Below, one piece after another: positions 51,020 to 61,593 of a stretch of 64,000 nt of DNA (position 1 is the first letter of the stretch; every line of letters starts with the position of its first letter). This DNA comes from Apostichopus japonicus (taxonomy: Eukaryota > Echinodermata > Holothuroidea > Aspidochirotida > Stichopodidae). Where the stretch lies: contig NC_092567.1 of the NCBI RefSeq assembly GCF_037975245.1, positions 14,772,876-14,836,875 of the forward strand. Direction: 5' to 3'. The notes below the pieces were generated by a model. It was not told where the DNA came from, did no database searches, and saw only the letters and a list, made by a program, of their open reading frames with translations. The position numbers and the translations under genes were made by a program.

Positions 51020-51265
51020 GAGTATGTATGTATGTATTTTAGATCCTCCTGCAAGCAGGAACTCGCGAAGAATCCATCATTGGCTTATCAAAGCCGCAAG
51101 CTGACCGAAGTCAGTCTCTTAGATTCATATCTAACGTCCATGATTATGAATTGTCAATTGTCAACAACTCTGTAACTGGACGACATACATTAATCTTGGA
51201 GTAACTCGAACTCGGGACCTTATGATTGAGAGGCACCGGCGTTAACCACTGAGCTAACACTCAAC
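51020..51265 (-). mobile_element. tRNA-derived SINE, full-length copy
   Basis: Reading the minus strand from 51258, GTTAGCTCAGTGGTTAACG is a tRNA D-arm with a box A-like core. About 40 bases on, CCCGAGTTCGAGTTACTCC (about 51218-51199) is a box B-like T-arm. A body of about 155 bases follows, including TTCCTGCTTGCAGGAGGATC, and ends in a (CATA)n tail at 51022-51036. The copy at 59904-60088 shares the body and tail. This is a classic SINE layout: tRNA head, unrelated body, simple tail. I found no clear target duplication. Confidence 0.75.
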
Positions 51266-51696
51266 TATCCTGATGCATTATAATGAAAGCTGTTTCTTAA
51301 CGTGAACATGCAGTGTATTTACACAAACCCAGATGAGCTCCTTAAATGGCTTCTTTTGGACACTGCTTAACAATTATTAGTTCTCAATATTTTCTTGGTC
51401 AACATTCCATACAAAGTTATTGATATATCTTCAAATAAAGTGAGGCTGGTCACTGGTTGGTCGGCCTATGACAAAGATCATAAATAAAGATAATAAAGAG
51501 GAGTAAATATTAAACGACAATAGAATCTGAAGGGACGCCACACTTATACTTTAAAGGCACCTGGTATTAAGATTGCGGGTAAGCTATATACTAAACTTGA
51601 ACTGATTTCCCCCCTGTTTTTCATGGCAAGTCATATTGAATTTGTTCTGGAGCACCATAGTACTCCTATACTCATATTGTGATAGGGGGAGGGCCA

Positions 51697-51931
51697 GGCG
51701 CGTAGCCCCTCCCCTTGAGCATTTTTTCTTATGATATCCCAAGTAATTTCAAAGTAGAAAATGCTTAGATCCTACTAACAAGACCTGGGAAGTGCCATTT
51801 CCAGCAATTTGGAAGGCATTTTCGGCCAACATTTTCTTGTACGCTAAGCGCCAACACATTGTGGCGCTATACGCTTACATTGTTTGCCTACAAGCTTCGC
51901 CCCTCCATTGGCAAATTCCCCGCTACGCGCC
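51697..51931. mobile_element. MITE-like element with GGCGCGTAGC inverted ends
   Basis: GGCGCGTAGC at 51697-51706 is the exact reverse complement of GCTACGCGCC at 51922-51931. An internal hairpin AGCGCCA/TGGCGCT lies at about 51846-51868. The element has no coding capacity and no resolved target duplication. It is one of three small elements within 4 kb whose ends contain G(C/T)GTAG(G/C). Confidence 0.6.
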
Positions 51932-52351
51932 AAGGGGAGGGGGAAGAAAGGTTTACCCTTGAGAGGTCAAGATATATGTATCAAATAGGAAGTTCCCACT
52001 GGGAAGGTGTACCATGGTGGGAACTTGCTTGTGTCTCGTAACCCCCCCCCCATCCCCACGGAACCAAATGTCAGGGTTCAAACTAAGGGGAAATTTGAAA
52101 ATTGAGTTTTTATATTTTTAAATTGATAAAGCAGAAAGGAAAGAGATTTTTGAGAAAAAAGAAAGTGATTTATCACATGCGTTCTTCATTTAGCTATAAC
52201 CAATGTGACATTAACAGAGTACATGATTTCCGCTGTACACGGCCCAAGGTACTTTGTATTTGTATTTGTTGGAATCTTTGGGTGACTGAACCCTCTCTTC
52301 GAAGCTCATATACAGCTTTTATCTTGCAAAAAACCCAATGTTTGTCTGAGC

Positions 52352-53180
52352 TTAAAGCAGCATTTTGCGTTGGGTCGCTTTTTTCCACCTTTTTTTTAGC
52401 ATGTGCATCGATTTTTTTAGATGTATCAATCATAAAACAGCAAACTAAGATACCCTCCAAGTTTCACCCTGCCAAGAGCGTTAATTAGCGAGTAATTAAC
52501 GATTTATGTCGATAACGAGTAAAAGTGTCCTATATAGACAAAGTTTTCATATCTCCAAATCCACGAGTTTGAATTCCACCAATCAGTGAATAGTATGTTT
52601 ATTCATGAGCATTTTGCGTTTGGTCGCCGTTTTCTACTTTTTTGACATGTCCATCGAGTTTTTTACATACATCAAATCACAAAACAGCAAATTAAGATAT
52701 TAGCCAAGTTTTTCCCTGCCAAAATCGTTAATTGGCGAGTATTCCACATAAAACATTTAATCGCATTCAGTTCCCAAACCCACTAGTTTGAATTCAACCA
52801 ATCAGAGATGCAGGTTTAGTTATGAGCCGTTGCTAAAAATAGATTCAAGACTTTGCGTTGGTACAACCAGGGAGTTGTTATGCAACTTCTTGGTACAACT
52901 GCCATATAGACTGTACACAAATCAAGCGTGGTGTTATATTACGTATCTGTCAATGACGTTCGTAGTGTTTAAATATTCATATTATGGGCGAGGTTTATTG
53001 GGTTCCCAACGGAAAATATCTTGGAGAACAACGAAGTTGAAAGTTGCAATTTTTTCGACTTTTATGCCACCATTTGAAGTAAAATATAAATAGATAAGCT
53101 AGTTATGTATGTCGTTATGGCATAGTGGAGTCAGTGAGGTTGAGAAATATCATAGAAAAGGACGCAAAATGCTGCTTTAA
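52352..53180. mobile_element. 829-bp non-autonomous DNA transposon with 19-bp perfect TIRs and TTAA ends
   Basis: TTAAAGCAGCATTTTGCGT at 52352-52370 is matched perfectly by its reverse complement at 53162-53180. The outermost TTAA is consistent with a TTAA target duplication, as known for piggyBac and Kolobok (T2-type) families; the TTAAAG start is closer to T2/Kolobok. Inside, the first 180 bases are partly duplicated around 52609-52790 (GAGCATTTTGCGTTTGGTCGCC, AAAACAGCAAA(C/T)TAAGATA). A hairpin near 52867-52897 resembles one at 58341-58370. There is no transposase frame, so it is non-autonomous. Confidence 0.85.
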
Positions 53181-53184
53181 GGTC

Positions 53185-54310
53185 ATCGTAGGGCTAAATG
53201 AAGTACACCTGACACTTTGATTTCTTCTCCAGATGCACTCTCTTCTCCCACGAACATGTTTAAGCATGTAGCAAACCAAAGTGTAGGCCCTATATACCAA
53301 ATAGGCTATGTTCTGTTTAACCCCCGCCGATTACTTAACAACTCTACATGTTCCGCATCGGAAGAGATCAAAATACATTCATTCTTTTGAACTGTTGTAT
53401 ACACTTTCCTGTACAGTTTATTTTTATGTTTTTATAAATAGATATTTGATTACGCTCAAGTTCCTGAAAACACATGATGCTTTGAAGGTATGCAACATTT
53501 CTTACTTGGTCGTGACATTAAATATAACATTCTTATATTTGATTTTCAAAACACGCTTCCTCCACTATTATACTGTTTATTATCAATGATAGGCCGACGG
53601 CCTATGATTGCACAGGCATAAATCAATTCAATTGAATGTTATCGAAAGTTAATAAGATGGAATACGGAACATCAATGTACACGCTACTGCATGTTATAAG
53701 AGGTAAAAATTTACCACGTCTTTTTCGAAACGTAACCAAACCATTTTTTTTTTTTTTTTTGGAGGGAAGGAGGTGGGGCTTGGGCGTTGGATGATATGAA
53801 TGGAAGTACACGTGGCGCGAAATTTGGTCCTGATACGTCAAAGTGAACGGCAATCGCGTCAACTATCTAATGGCGGATAACCGTAACCTAATGAAAATTT
53901 CTAACATGTCATTTAGTGTGAAAGCGCAAGCCGATGAGGCATTTATGTGAGTGTAAACAAAGTAAATAGATGGCGCTATTCAAGTTTGAACATCAACGCT
54001 GTATTGAAATCATAGAAATTGATAAGGATTGAAATACACTGCTCGGTTGAATTTTAACTATCAAATGGGTTGTGTATGATATTCTTTCTTTCTCAAATAT
54101 TGTCTTGTACGTTCTATTCATGTATCGAACACACTTATTTCAGCTAAATCCAATCGTTTCAAACGTTGTTGTTCTTCAAATAAACAGATTCAACAATAAT
54201 GCGTTTGGCTTGTGAGGAACTCAACAGAAGCTCAGTTGAGCTTATGAGAAATGCCAATTTTTCCCTTGAATGTCGACATTTTGAAAGCTATCTCAAAATT
54301 ACCCATTATA
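53185..54310. other. Gene-free stretch
   Basis: A short perfect palindrome ATAGGCCG-A-CGGCCTAT lies at 53589-53605. A poly-T run and G-rich patch lie at 53743-53775. No exon is supported. Confidence 0.4.
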
Positions 54311-54700
54311 AATTGTGCCTGATCATGTAAATATGTACCCGCGTGATTAATGACGTCATAGGTCAAATATCCTAAGAAATGGTTTTGAGCCATTTTGTGC
54401 TAATCAACATGTAGGAAACATGCATTAAACCACATAATACAGAATGATGATGATTTAAAGTAATGCAGATTTTGGTGTTTAGGGACGAGGATTAAGGTCG
54501 ATTGAAGTCAAAGGTCGATGTGCCCTAAATCATTCAATTTGTTGTCGCGAACTCCTAGACCGTAAGTACGATCAAGTTCAAACTTGGCGGTTAGGTGCCT
54601 GACCATGTAACCTTGTCCCTGTGTGATTGATGACGTAATCGGTCAGAGGTGAAAGGTCGAAAAATCTACAAAATTGTGTTTAGCTATTCCTGCTTGTCAA
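54311..54700. repeat. Two diverged units with CRE-like and half-site motifs
   Basis: GTGCCTGATCATGTAA followed by GTGATTAATGACGTCATAGG (about 54315-54362) is echoed about 280 bases later by GTGCCTGACCATGTAA and GTGATTGATGACGTAATCGG. The first carries a perfect cAMP-response palindrome TGACGTCA at 54351-54358. AGTCAAAGGTCG and GTGAAAGGTCG near-DR1 motifs lie between and after. It shares phrases with 43.5 and 63.8 kb. Confidence 0.55.
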
Positions 54701-54727
54701 CAATTAGGAAGTTGCCATTGAACCCAA

Positions 54728-55087
54728 GGGCGTAGGAACCGGGGGGCTGGGGGCGCCAGCCCCCCAGTGAAAAATGTGGAGGGGCGGAAGTATCATTCCG
54801 CCCCCCTCCCCCCCCGTCCTCGCTTCGCAAGTCAGAAAACCCCTTTTTCATTTCCAAATGAGAAAAAAAAATCTCATTTGGAGCACCAAATTGCATCTAA
54901 GGCCAGGTGAAAATACAAAATTAAGTTTACAAAATGGAGTGGGCGTTGAAGTGTGCTATATTGCACCAAATTGCATCTGAGGCCACCTGGAAATGCAAAA
55001 AATTCCAAAATTGCAAAAAATTCCTCCCCAGGCCGGCCATCAGTCTTCAGCCCCCCCCCCCCCACTCAAAAGTACCTTCCTACACCA
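54728..55087. mobile_element. MITE-like element with GGCGTAGGAA-type ends
   Basis: GGGCGTAGGAA at 54728-54738 opposes TTCCTACACC at 55077-55086 with one mismatch. The interior is C/G-run rich, and GCACCAAATTGCATCT(A/G)AGGCCA is repeated near 54881 and 54963. Nothing is encoded. The superfamily is not assigned. Confidence 0.55.
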
Positions 55088-55089
55088 CT

Positions 55090-55880
55090 GATTGAACCAC
55101 ATGAACGATGAGACGAATACTAGAATACTCCTTTGTGGATGTTGACGGTTAAGTTGAAAGGACAATGTAGGTCAGAGGTGAAATTGGCCCAAATGTGATG
55201 CCTTGCATGAAATAACAGTGATGGTTAGGTAATATCGTTTTCTACTCAGCTTTAAACTTAATCTTAAAAAATACTGGTTTCAGCCCGTAAAGATGGCAAC
55301 CGGATGCATTCAGAATTAGCCCAACAATCACTTCCGCCGGCTATGGAGGAGATTAGATCTGTAACTCCATGGATTGTCCTCTTCTTTTTTCATTGGAACT
55401 TGACTGCAGGGTCGTTCCAGTTTGAACATACACAAGTGTCGTCAGCTGATTAATCGTGCATCTGCTCACTTTTAAATGGAAGGGTATTCATAGTTCTTTT
55501 CAATCAAGTATACATAAAACTTGCGTTCAAACTGACTAAGTATGATTTTAATGTTTGTAATATCATGTTATTTACAGTTAATTTGTAATTAAAAAGTTAA
55601 CCTTTCTCTAAGCGGCAATAATGTATTAATCTTTATTGATCCAAATCCCTAGAAGAAAATGAACTGACCCAAGACAGGTGTTTAGCGCGGGAATCGTACT
55701 TCTTCGGCAGCTGTCAAACATGACAACGCAAAATGACCGTTTGTTCATGTCAGCTGACAAACCAATATTGCAATACATGGTGCGTTTGCGAAATCTCGTA
55801 CAATGCTGTTATGCATACATTATGTGATGCAATTAGTAATATAGCATTGACAAGTGACTGCTCCTGACTAATACCAAATA
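55090..55880. other. Region upstream of the helix-loop-helix gene
   Basis: I see no clear repeat. Any promoter for the gene with the donor at 55958 should lie toward the right end, but I cannot point to a TATA box or initiator with confidence. Confidence 0.35.
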
Positions 55881-55899
55881 TCGTTGCTAATACTAGTTA

Positions 55900-55958
55900 G
55901 CCCTACTGGAAAGTTGATGCGAGCTTTCTGTCAGCCATTTTCCGAACAAACGATTTGG
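55900..55958 (+). other. Candidate 5'UTR exon of the helix-loop-helix gene
   Basis: A CpG-containing segment ending ACGATTTGG is followed by GTAAGCGC, a good donor. The first coding exon starts at an acceptor (56713), so an upstream non-coding exon is required. This is the nearest good donor, leaving a 755-base intron. The 5' end is not determined and the pairing is inferred. Confidence 0.35.
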
Positions 55959-56713
55959 GTAAGCGCCCAGTATTCTTGGCTTCACTGTGCCGTTTCAGAC
56001 TCCAAATCAAAGTCATTTAGCATAGCATACGACCTGGCCTAGGCTAGCATAGACCTGGCGTTGGTCTAGGGTGATTACAAGAGTATTCAGTTAGACTTAG
56101 CCTACCTAAGGCCCACGTTTCAAGCCAAATACTGCATGATAGACCATCGCTTAAATAAGACTTAAAGTTAGTTTTGGAATAACGAAATTAGGCTAGTATC
56201 GAATGAGTGGGCGTCTAAATCAATCAAAATACCAGATGTTACACTTACCTTAGGCCTACTTAGCGTACAAATTGACAAAGTTACAACTTAGGCCGAGTCT
56301 AGGCCTATATTTCTTTCATTGATTCAATGGAACACAACAGTTGAGCTGATGAAGCCTAACTAAAGTAAAGAAAATATTACTAGATAGTGATGAAGTGAAC
56401 TTACGCTAGGCATGCAGAGATACATGATTGACTCTCTGAGTCTGACTTCAGTTATGTGATTGTGAGTACACATTGAGACAATGACTGAGATTGAGAGACA
56501 AGCTAGCACACATTCGAGTGTACTGTCCATGGCTATGGTTAGGCTAGATCTTGAAAAAAAGGGTCATAACAGGTTCCATGCAATAGCTAGTTTCTCAAAT
56601 ATATACTGCTAACATTAGCACTGTTACCATTACAGACCAGACTGTATTTGTATGACGGTACAGTAGGGAGCGTAGGACTAATTTGTGAATTTGTTCCCCC
56701 CTTATTTTTGCAG

Positions 56714-56883
56714 CTGATACTTTTAATAGATACCGACACCAGTACTTAGAATGTCATCCTCAACGAAGGATGAAAAACCTTCCTCAGTTAGCACTCGTCG
56801 TTTGAGGAGAATAAGACCAGCACCTCAGGCTCAGTCATGTTGTGAGGAACAAGCACAGTCAGGACTCAAAGAAAGGACACATG
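56714..56883 (+). CDS. Helix-loop-helix protein, coding exon 1 (residues 1-44)
   Basis: The acceptor CCTTATTTTTGCAG ends at 56713 and the donor GTCAGT starts at 56884. An in-frame TAG ends a few bases before the ATG, so ATG 56751 is the start, preceded by 37 bases of leader. The exon encodes 44 codons plus one base (phase 1), beginning MSSSTKDEKPSSVSTRRLRR. The N-terminus is polar and basic with no visible domain. The next exon supplies AT to complete Asp45, in frame with the downstream helix-loop-helix. GC content and codon use stand out from the AT-rich flanks. Confidence 0.75.
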
Positions 56884-57888
56884 GTCAGTAATTTTTTAAC
56901 CTATTACTGTATTACTATTAGGCTTACACATATGTAGTGCCACAATTGTTTAATTTACTACTTTTGCATTTGACATAAACTAGAAAAGCAGAATAAGTAA
57001 CCCAGTGTCACAATTCTGTATTCGTTTGAGTACCCTTTCGAATTATCAACTTGATACATTCTTTTCAAAATTTTGTCACATTCACAATTCAAAGAGAAAT
57101 ATATGTTGAGCTAGACCCAAGGAGTCAAGTGGTGGTGTTTCTGCCACTATTAGCATCAATACTAAATCAAAAAGAATGAAAGTAAAGTTTTTAGTACATA
57201 ATGTATGATTCCATGGGTCGACAAAATGGTGAAAAGTTGGTTACCTGAACAAAGGAAATCGTTAACCTGTTTAAGTAGCTACTTAGACTTTTAATACATA
57301 TTTCATTACCAGCCATCGGTTTCTACCAAAGTAACAACCAGGTATTCACTGGCATAAAATTGCAGTAAATAAAAAATAACAGAAATTGCAAGTTGGGGAT
57401 GGGGAGGGGAATCAAATGTGATAAAATCACAGATATTGTGGTTGAGTTTGTCTAAATTTCAGTAAATAAATCATATTTTACATGTCATCAGATTACATCT
57501 CCTTCTTATCTGACCCATTGTGTTTGGTGGGATAAATTGCACAAAATGTGGGTCAACTGTTCCTCGTTGCTTTTGTAAAAGGAAATGGAAATATATAAAA
57601 AACAATTCACAGTAGTAAGTAATTAACAAACATAGGTGTATTAATTTCATTGACTTATTCAATGCATCAATAAAATTGCTTTCATCAGTAAGTTGTAGCT
57701 TTCCTCTGTATAGCTCAACATCTTAGGCATATTTCTTGATAACCCAAGAACTAATTAAAACCTTAAAGTACTGGTGACGGAACCAGTCTGCAAAGTTACC
57801 CTCATTCTAAATTTCGAAATATTTCAAGTCCTTTCACAAGCATCTTTTATAAAACAGATATTTAAAAAAAGAAAAATCTCTGTTTCAG

Positions 57889-58034
57889 ATGATAAGCATT
57901 CTGTCCTCGAATCAGATCGCAGGCGTAGACGACGTGAGTCTGATGCAAGGTGTCGTGCTAATTTATCGTCTTGCTTCAGTTTCTTGAGATCTCAAGTACA
58001 AGATAAGAATGAGAATGAGGTCAAAATGTCAAAG
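57889..58034 (+). CDS. Helix-loop-helix protein, coding exon 2 (basic region, helix 1, loop)
   Basis: The acceptor CTCTGTTTCAG ends at 57888 and the consensus donor GTACGT begins at 58035; both phases match the neighbouring exons. It encodes residues 45-93. There is an acidic/polar lead, then six Arg (55-60), then RESDARCRANLSSCFSFLRS, a loop of polar residues, and KMSK. Helix 1 spacing (L70, F74, L77-R78, V81) matches the bHLH pattern L...F..LR..V. The basic segment departs from consensus: the invariant Glu is Asp63, the next Arg is Ala64, and His-Asn is absent. DNA binding through an E-box is therefore doubtful. It might act as a dimerisation partner, as ID-type proteins do; this is inference. 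Confidence 0.78.
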
Positions 58035-58340
58035 GTACGTTACACAAACTTTTAGCATCGGAAAGATTTTTTTTCTTATTTCAAAGGGAGTTAAAATGTT
58101 AAATGATCCAAACATGAGTGGCATTACACCTTCTGATTTTATTTCCTTTTATGTAAGGATAGTTCCATAAAGCTTCTTCATAGTAGAAGTTCAAATTAAG
58201 TTGAAAAAACAAGCATCAGGCTAACTGCTTTCTTCTCATTAATTGTTAATTGTTTCATTGAAAGATGCAACATGCAAATGATTGTCCAGGTCATTTTAAT
58301 TTCTTACAAGCTAATTCTACAGTTTGCATCTTGACCGTCC

Positions 58341-58370
58341 GACCAGGGAGTTCATAACAACTCCCTGGTC
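58341..58370. repeat. Perfect 12-bp hairpin GACCAGGGAGTT/AACTCCCTGGTC
   Basis: Arms at 58341-58352 and 58359-58370 pair perfectly around CATAAC. Shorter outer arms AGTTTG (58321) and CAAACT (about 58370) may extend it. The reverse complement closely matches a hairpin within the 829-bp transposon (52867-52897), so it is likely a repeat fragment. It lies in the intron between coding exons 2 and 3. Confidence 0.7.
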
Positions 58371-58374
58371 AAAC

Positions 58375-59900
58375 TGCTTGAAAATAAATTCAGTTACCAA
58401 TTTTTATGGTTTTAAGTTTCCTCTAGGTAACTCTGCAGTATCTTCAATTCAAAGCAGTGTTTTGCCTAATTTATTGAGCATTACACAAAACAAAACAGGA
58501 TGTAAGCTAAAATGATCTCCTAGACTTTTCATCAACGGAAATAATGAATTGGATTGGATTCTCAAATTTCTTTGCACCCAGAAGTTCTCATAATGGTGTG
58601 AATTACATACAAAACACAATTTTCAAAATTGTTTTACTGTTATTTTATATTTTTGTGATGAAGCTGGACTAGCAGATTGTAATGAATTACACTGTTGTTG
58701 TTGTTTGATAGTGACTATCATAAAACAAATAATAATAATAATGGAAAAAAAAATCATGGATGGGTTTTGTTGCTATTACTTAAGATTTGCTTGATTTAAA
58801 TTTTAAACAGTTCTATAGACTTTATCACCATATTCTGTATAGTTGTAGTCATTCATGCAAATGTGATGCACAAATATGGAAGTTATTAGAGGTATACGTC
58901 AGTATACATTTTACTATTGCAGACCTCCCAGCAAAACCTTTATTTAAAAAACGGCTCTTTAGTTTAAAAAAAATACTTTTTGAAACCTATTTTAAGTTAA
59001 ATCATTTTTTTCTTAAAGATTTATTTTAAAGTAGAAATGTTGTATTCAGTCATGCTAACCATTGGCTATTAAGTTTTTGTGGACAGCCAGCCATGGTTCA
59101 TGCAGTGATACAAACAGACTCACAAACAACAGTTTTTTATAAGTCATTTATTCTAAATAAGGGCCACAAATGATGTAAAAATGGGCATAGATGGTGAGTA
59201 TGTTGCAATTAACTTCATTTTGGACCTTTATAAACCTTTATTCTTCATGTTTGAGGCTTTTAAAAACCTTTATTTCTTCATTTACAACCTTAAAACAACC
59301 TTTACTTTGTTGAAGGACCACTGGGATGTCTGCTATTAAGAAGAGCTCTTATTTAATTAACCCTTTAAATTAGTCACAATTAATTAGGTATTAAATTTTG
59401 CATATATTGCCTCAAAACCAGTCAGCCAACCTCAGAAGCTGAGAATGGTTGTCCGGACAGAAATTTGGTCGTCTTAGACGATTGGACAACCATTACAGAT
59501 TTGCCCTGAGTGTAAATTGCTTGGTCATTTGAAAATTGATCATTCAAAGTTTAGTTGCTAGTAAGACAAATATATTATCCTGTAATTTAATGACCGGGTA
59601 AAATAATATTCAACAGGTGTGAGTAGAATTATTAGCTCTTCACTAGTGCATTCACATCTGCAGTGTTTGATAGTGTGACATATAGAAGGACTGACAAGTC
59701 ATAACTTGAAAACCTAAAGGAATGCACACAGCAGTGGAACAAATGAAAGATGTTATCTCATATTTAAAACAGAAGGGAACATTTGGAATATCATTGGCTT
59801 TGTGTGTTTCGCATTCTTGATCATGCTTCTGCCAGACAATGTATCATTGATTTAAGGTTTCAGATTTCAATCAAGGTTTAAGATTTCAATCATTAGGTAA
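58375..59900. other. Intron of the helix-loop-helix gene: no exon seen
   Basis: This AT-rich intron contains an AAT run near 58729 and scattered T-runs. I found no acceptor-donor pair with an open frame in the needed phase (0). Confidence 0.5.
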
Positions 59901-59903
59901 CAC

Positions 59904-60088
59904 AATCGAGTCACTCGAAGTTTAATGTATGTCGTCTAGTTACAGAGTTGTTGACAATTGACAATTAATAATCGTGGACATTAAATATGAATCTAAGAGA
60001 CTGACTTTGGTCAGCTTGCGGCTTTGATAAGCCAATGATGGCTTCTTCACAAGTTCCTGCTTGCAGGAGGATCTAAAATACATACATT
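59904..60088 (+). mobile_element. SINE copy lacking most of its tRNA head
   Basis: From ATCGAGTCACTCGAAG onward this matches the minus-strand SINE at 51265-51020 in the opposite orientation. Shared blocks are TTAATGTATGTCGTC, AGTTACAGAGTTGTTGACAA, GCGGCTTTGATAAGCCAATG and TTCCTGCTTGCAGGAGGATC, with a CATACAT tail. The homology starts within box B, so the promoter is gone. It lies in the intron between coding exons 2 and 3. Confidence 0.75.
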
Positions 60089-60089
60089 T

Positions 60090-61515
60090 AATTTGCCATG
60101 GCATAATCATAGCTCTATTTAATACCTGTATAATATCTCTAGATTATTCATGGACAGCTGTCATCTTCTTTTCAACCAGAAATGTTTTTGTCACGGACGA
60201 CCACTTAAAAAGTTTGCCCTGTAGATCGAACACAAACAAGTATTGCCAGTCATTTAGAATGTGAACTGAATGAAGAGTTGTACACAAAATTTAGACGGAC
60301 CCTTAAATACTTTGCATTTATCCGATGTCAATTCCGGTCACCGTTCTCTGGAGTCGGTTAACAATTAACGTAGGGAACATAAAAGGAAATGCAAGCTTCT
60401 ACCCTAAGGAGCTCTGAAATTTTAGTCAATTTGGTATCACCTTTCATCCAACTTTTATATAGACTTTCTGTTAGACCTGTTGGTGGTGCAACAAACAAAG
60501 AAAGAAAAGATTGGCATAAAAATTTACACCAAATGCAAGCAAACTTGTGTTCACATCACAGTTTCGGATAAATGACTTTCGTCCATTGGGTGTTACAGAG
60601 TTTGGGTAGGCAGGGAGTCTTCTGGGAATGAAACAAAATCACTGTCAATTTTTTTTTTTTCCATCAAAAGATAAATTGCACTCGAAATGGGATGCACAGT
60701 TGATGATGGACAATTTGACCTTATACAGAAGTACAATGCTTACCTGTATGTACGCTTTTTAAGATGAATGTTTAAGAAAGCTCTTGAGTAAAATACAACT
60801 TGCCATCCATTTCTGTAAGAATGAAAACAAACAAACAAATTCCTTTGACGTGTTGGATAGATTTGTGAGAGGCCTGTTGTCACAGGAAGGAGTAATCATG
60901 GCTGCTGTATATTGTAGTCGGTTGAAATAGCTTCAAATAGATCAGTAAGTTAACAAGAAAGTTCACCAGGACAAGAGTGGTTTTCTTCTTTCTTTGCTTT
61001 TCCACATTGTAACTTTTATTGTCAGGATTATTGTATAAGTGGGTCAAACTAGGGAGACTTTTTACCTGTGAACCTGCTATTTTTTTTTTAAACCTCTCTA
61101 GTGAATATGATAGTATTTCTGGTACTGTATCTTGGTGACACTGTGGCACTATCCTTTAATAATAATCATAATAATATTACAGTTTCATATAGCGCATAAA
61201 TATTAAGAACATCTCAATCCGCTGAACAAGTAAGAGTAACATGTAAAAAAAATTACAGTTGAAAAGCGATTTTAAACAGGTAACATTTAAGTTTGGTTTT
61301 GAACTGATTAAGGGAAGCATAACAGGAAGATATTGAATGTTTTATAGGTTGTTTATGTTCATAAATAAAAACCACTTTCTGTAAAAACTTGCCGTAGGTT
61401 TGTTGCACTAAAATTGGGGATCATTTCAGGTAACAAGTGACTTTGATTTAGTTTAATTTTGTTTTGTTTTCCCGCCTTTTTTGAGTATTTTTCTTTTTCC
61501 TTTTTTTTTTCCTTC
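60090..61515. other. Intron of the helix-loop-helix gene, continued
   Basis: I see no exon or element boundary. A T-run is at 60650-60660, and a long pyrimidine stretch (61490-61517) leads into the acceptor of coding exon 3. Confidence 0.5.
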
Positions 61516-61517
61516 AG

Positions 61518-61593
61518 GAAGCCCTGCTTTACCATTCCATTGACCAAGTCCAGTACCTGGAAGCAATTTTAGTTCTCCTTCAGCAAAGTAAAG
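61518..61593 (+). CDS. Helix-loop-helix protein, coding exon 3 (helix 2)
   Basis: A long T/C tract ending CCTTCAG at 61517 and a GTAATC donor at 61594 flank this exon. It joins in phase 0 to exon 2 and gives residues 94-118. With the preceding KMSK the reading KMSKEALLYHSIDQVQYL is a typical second helix (K-x-S-K....L...I..V.YL). It resembles MLX/AP4/achaete-scute helix 2 more than a random string, but I do not assign a subfamily. It ends LLQQSK plus one base (phase 1), so at least one more exon follows. The recovery of both helices across three exons in phase is the main support for the gene. Confidence 0.78.

Noticed and set aside
51199-51262. Possible tRNA gene on the minus strand
   Set aside because: Box A and box B-like parts exist, but the acceptor stem and anticodon arm do not fold well and a SINE body follows. 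Treated as a SINE head.
52102-52488. 128-codon plus-strand open frame
   Set aside because: It runs across the boundary of the TTAA-ended transposon, so the frame joins unrelated sequences.
57889-58034. Assignment of the helix-loop-helix exon to MYC because of an H-x-V-L-E string
   Set aside because: That string is 11 residues too far from helix 1 to be the MYC basic region, and MYC encodes its domain without an intron at this position.
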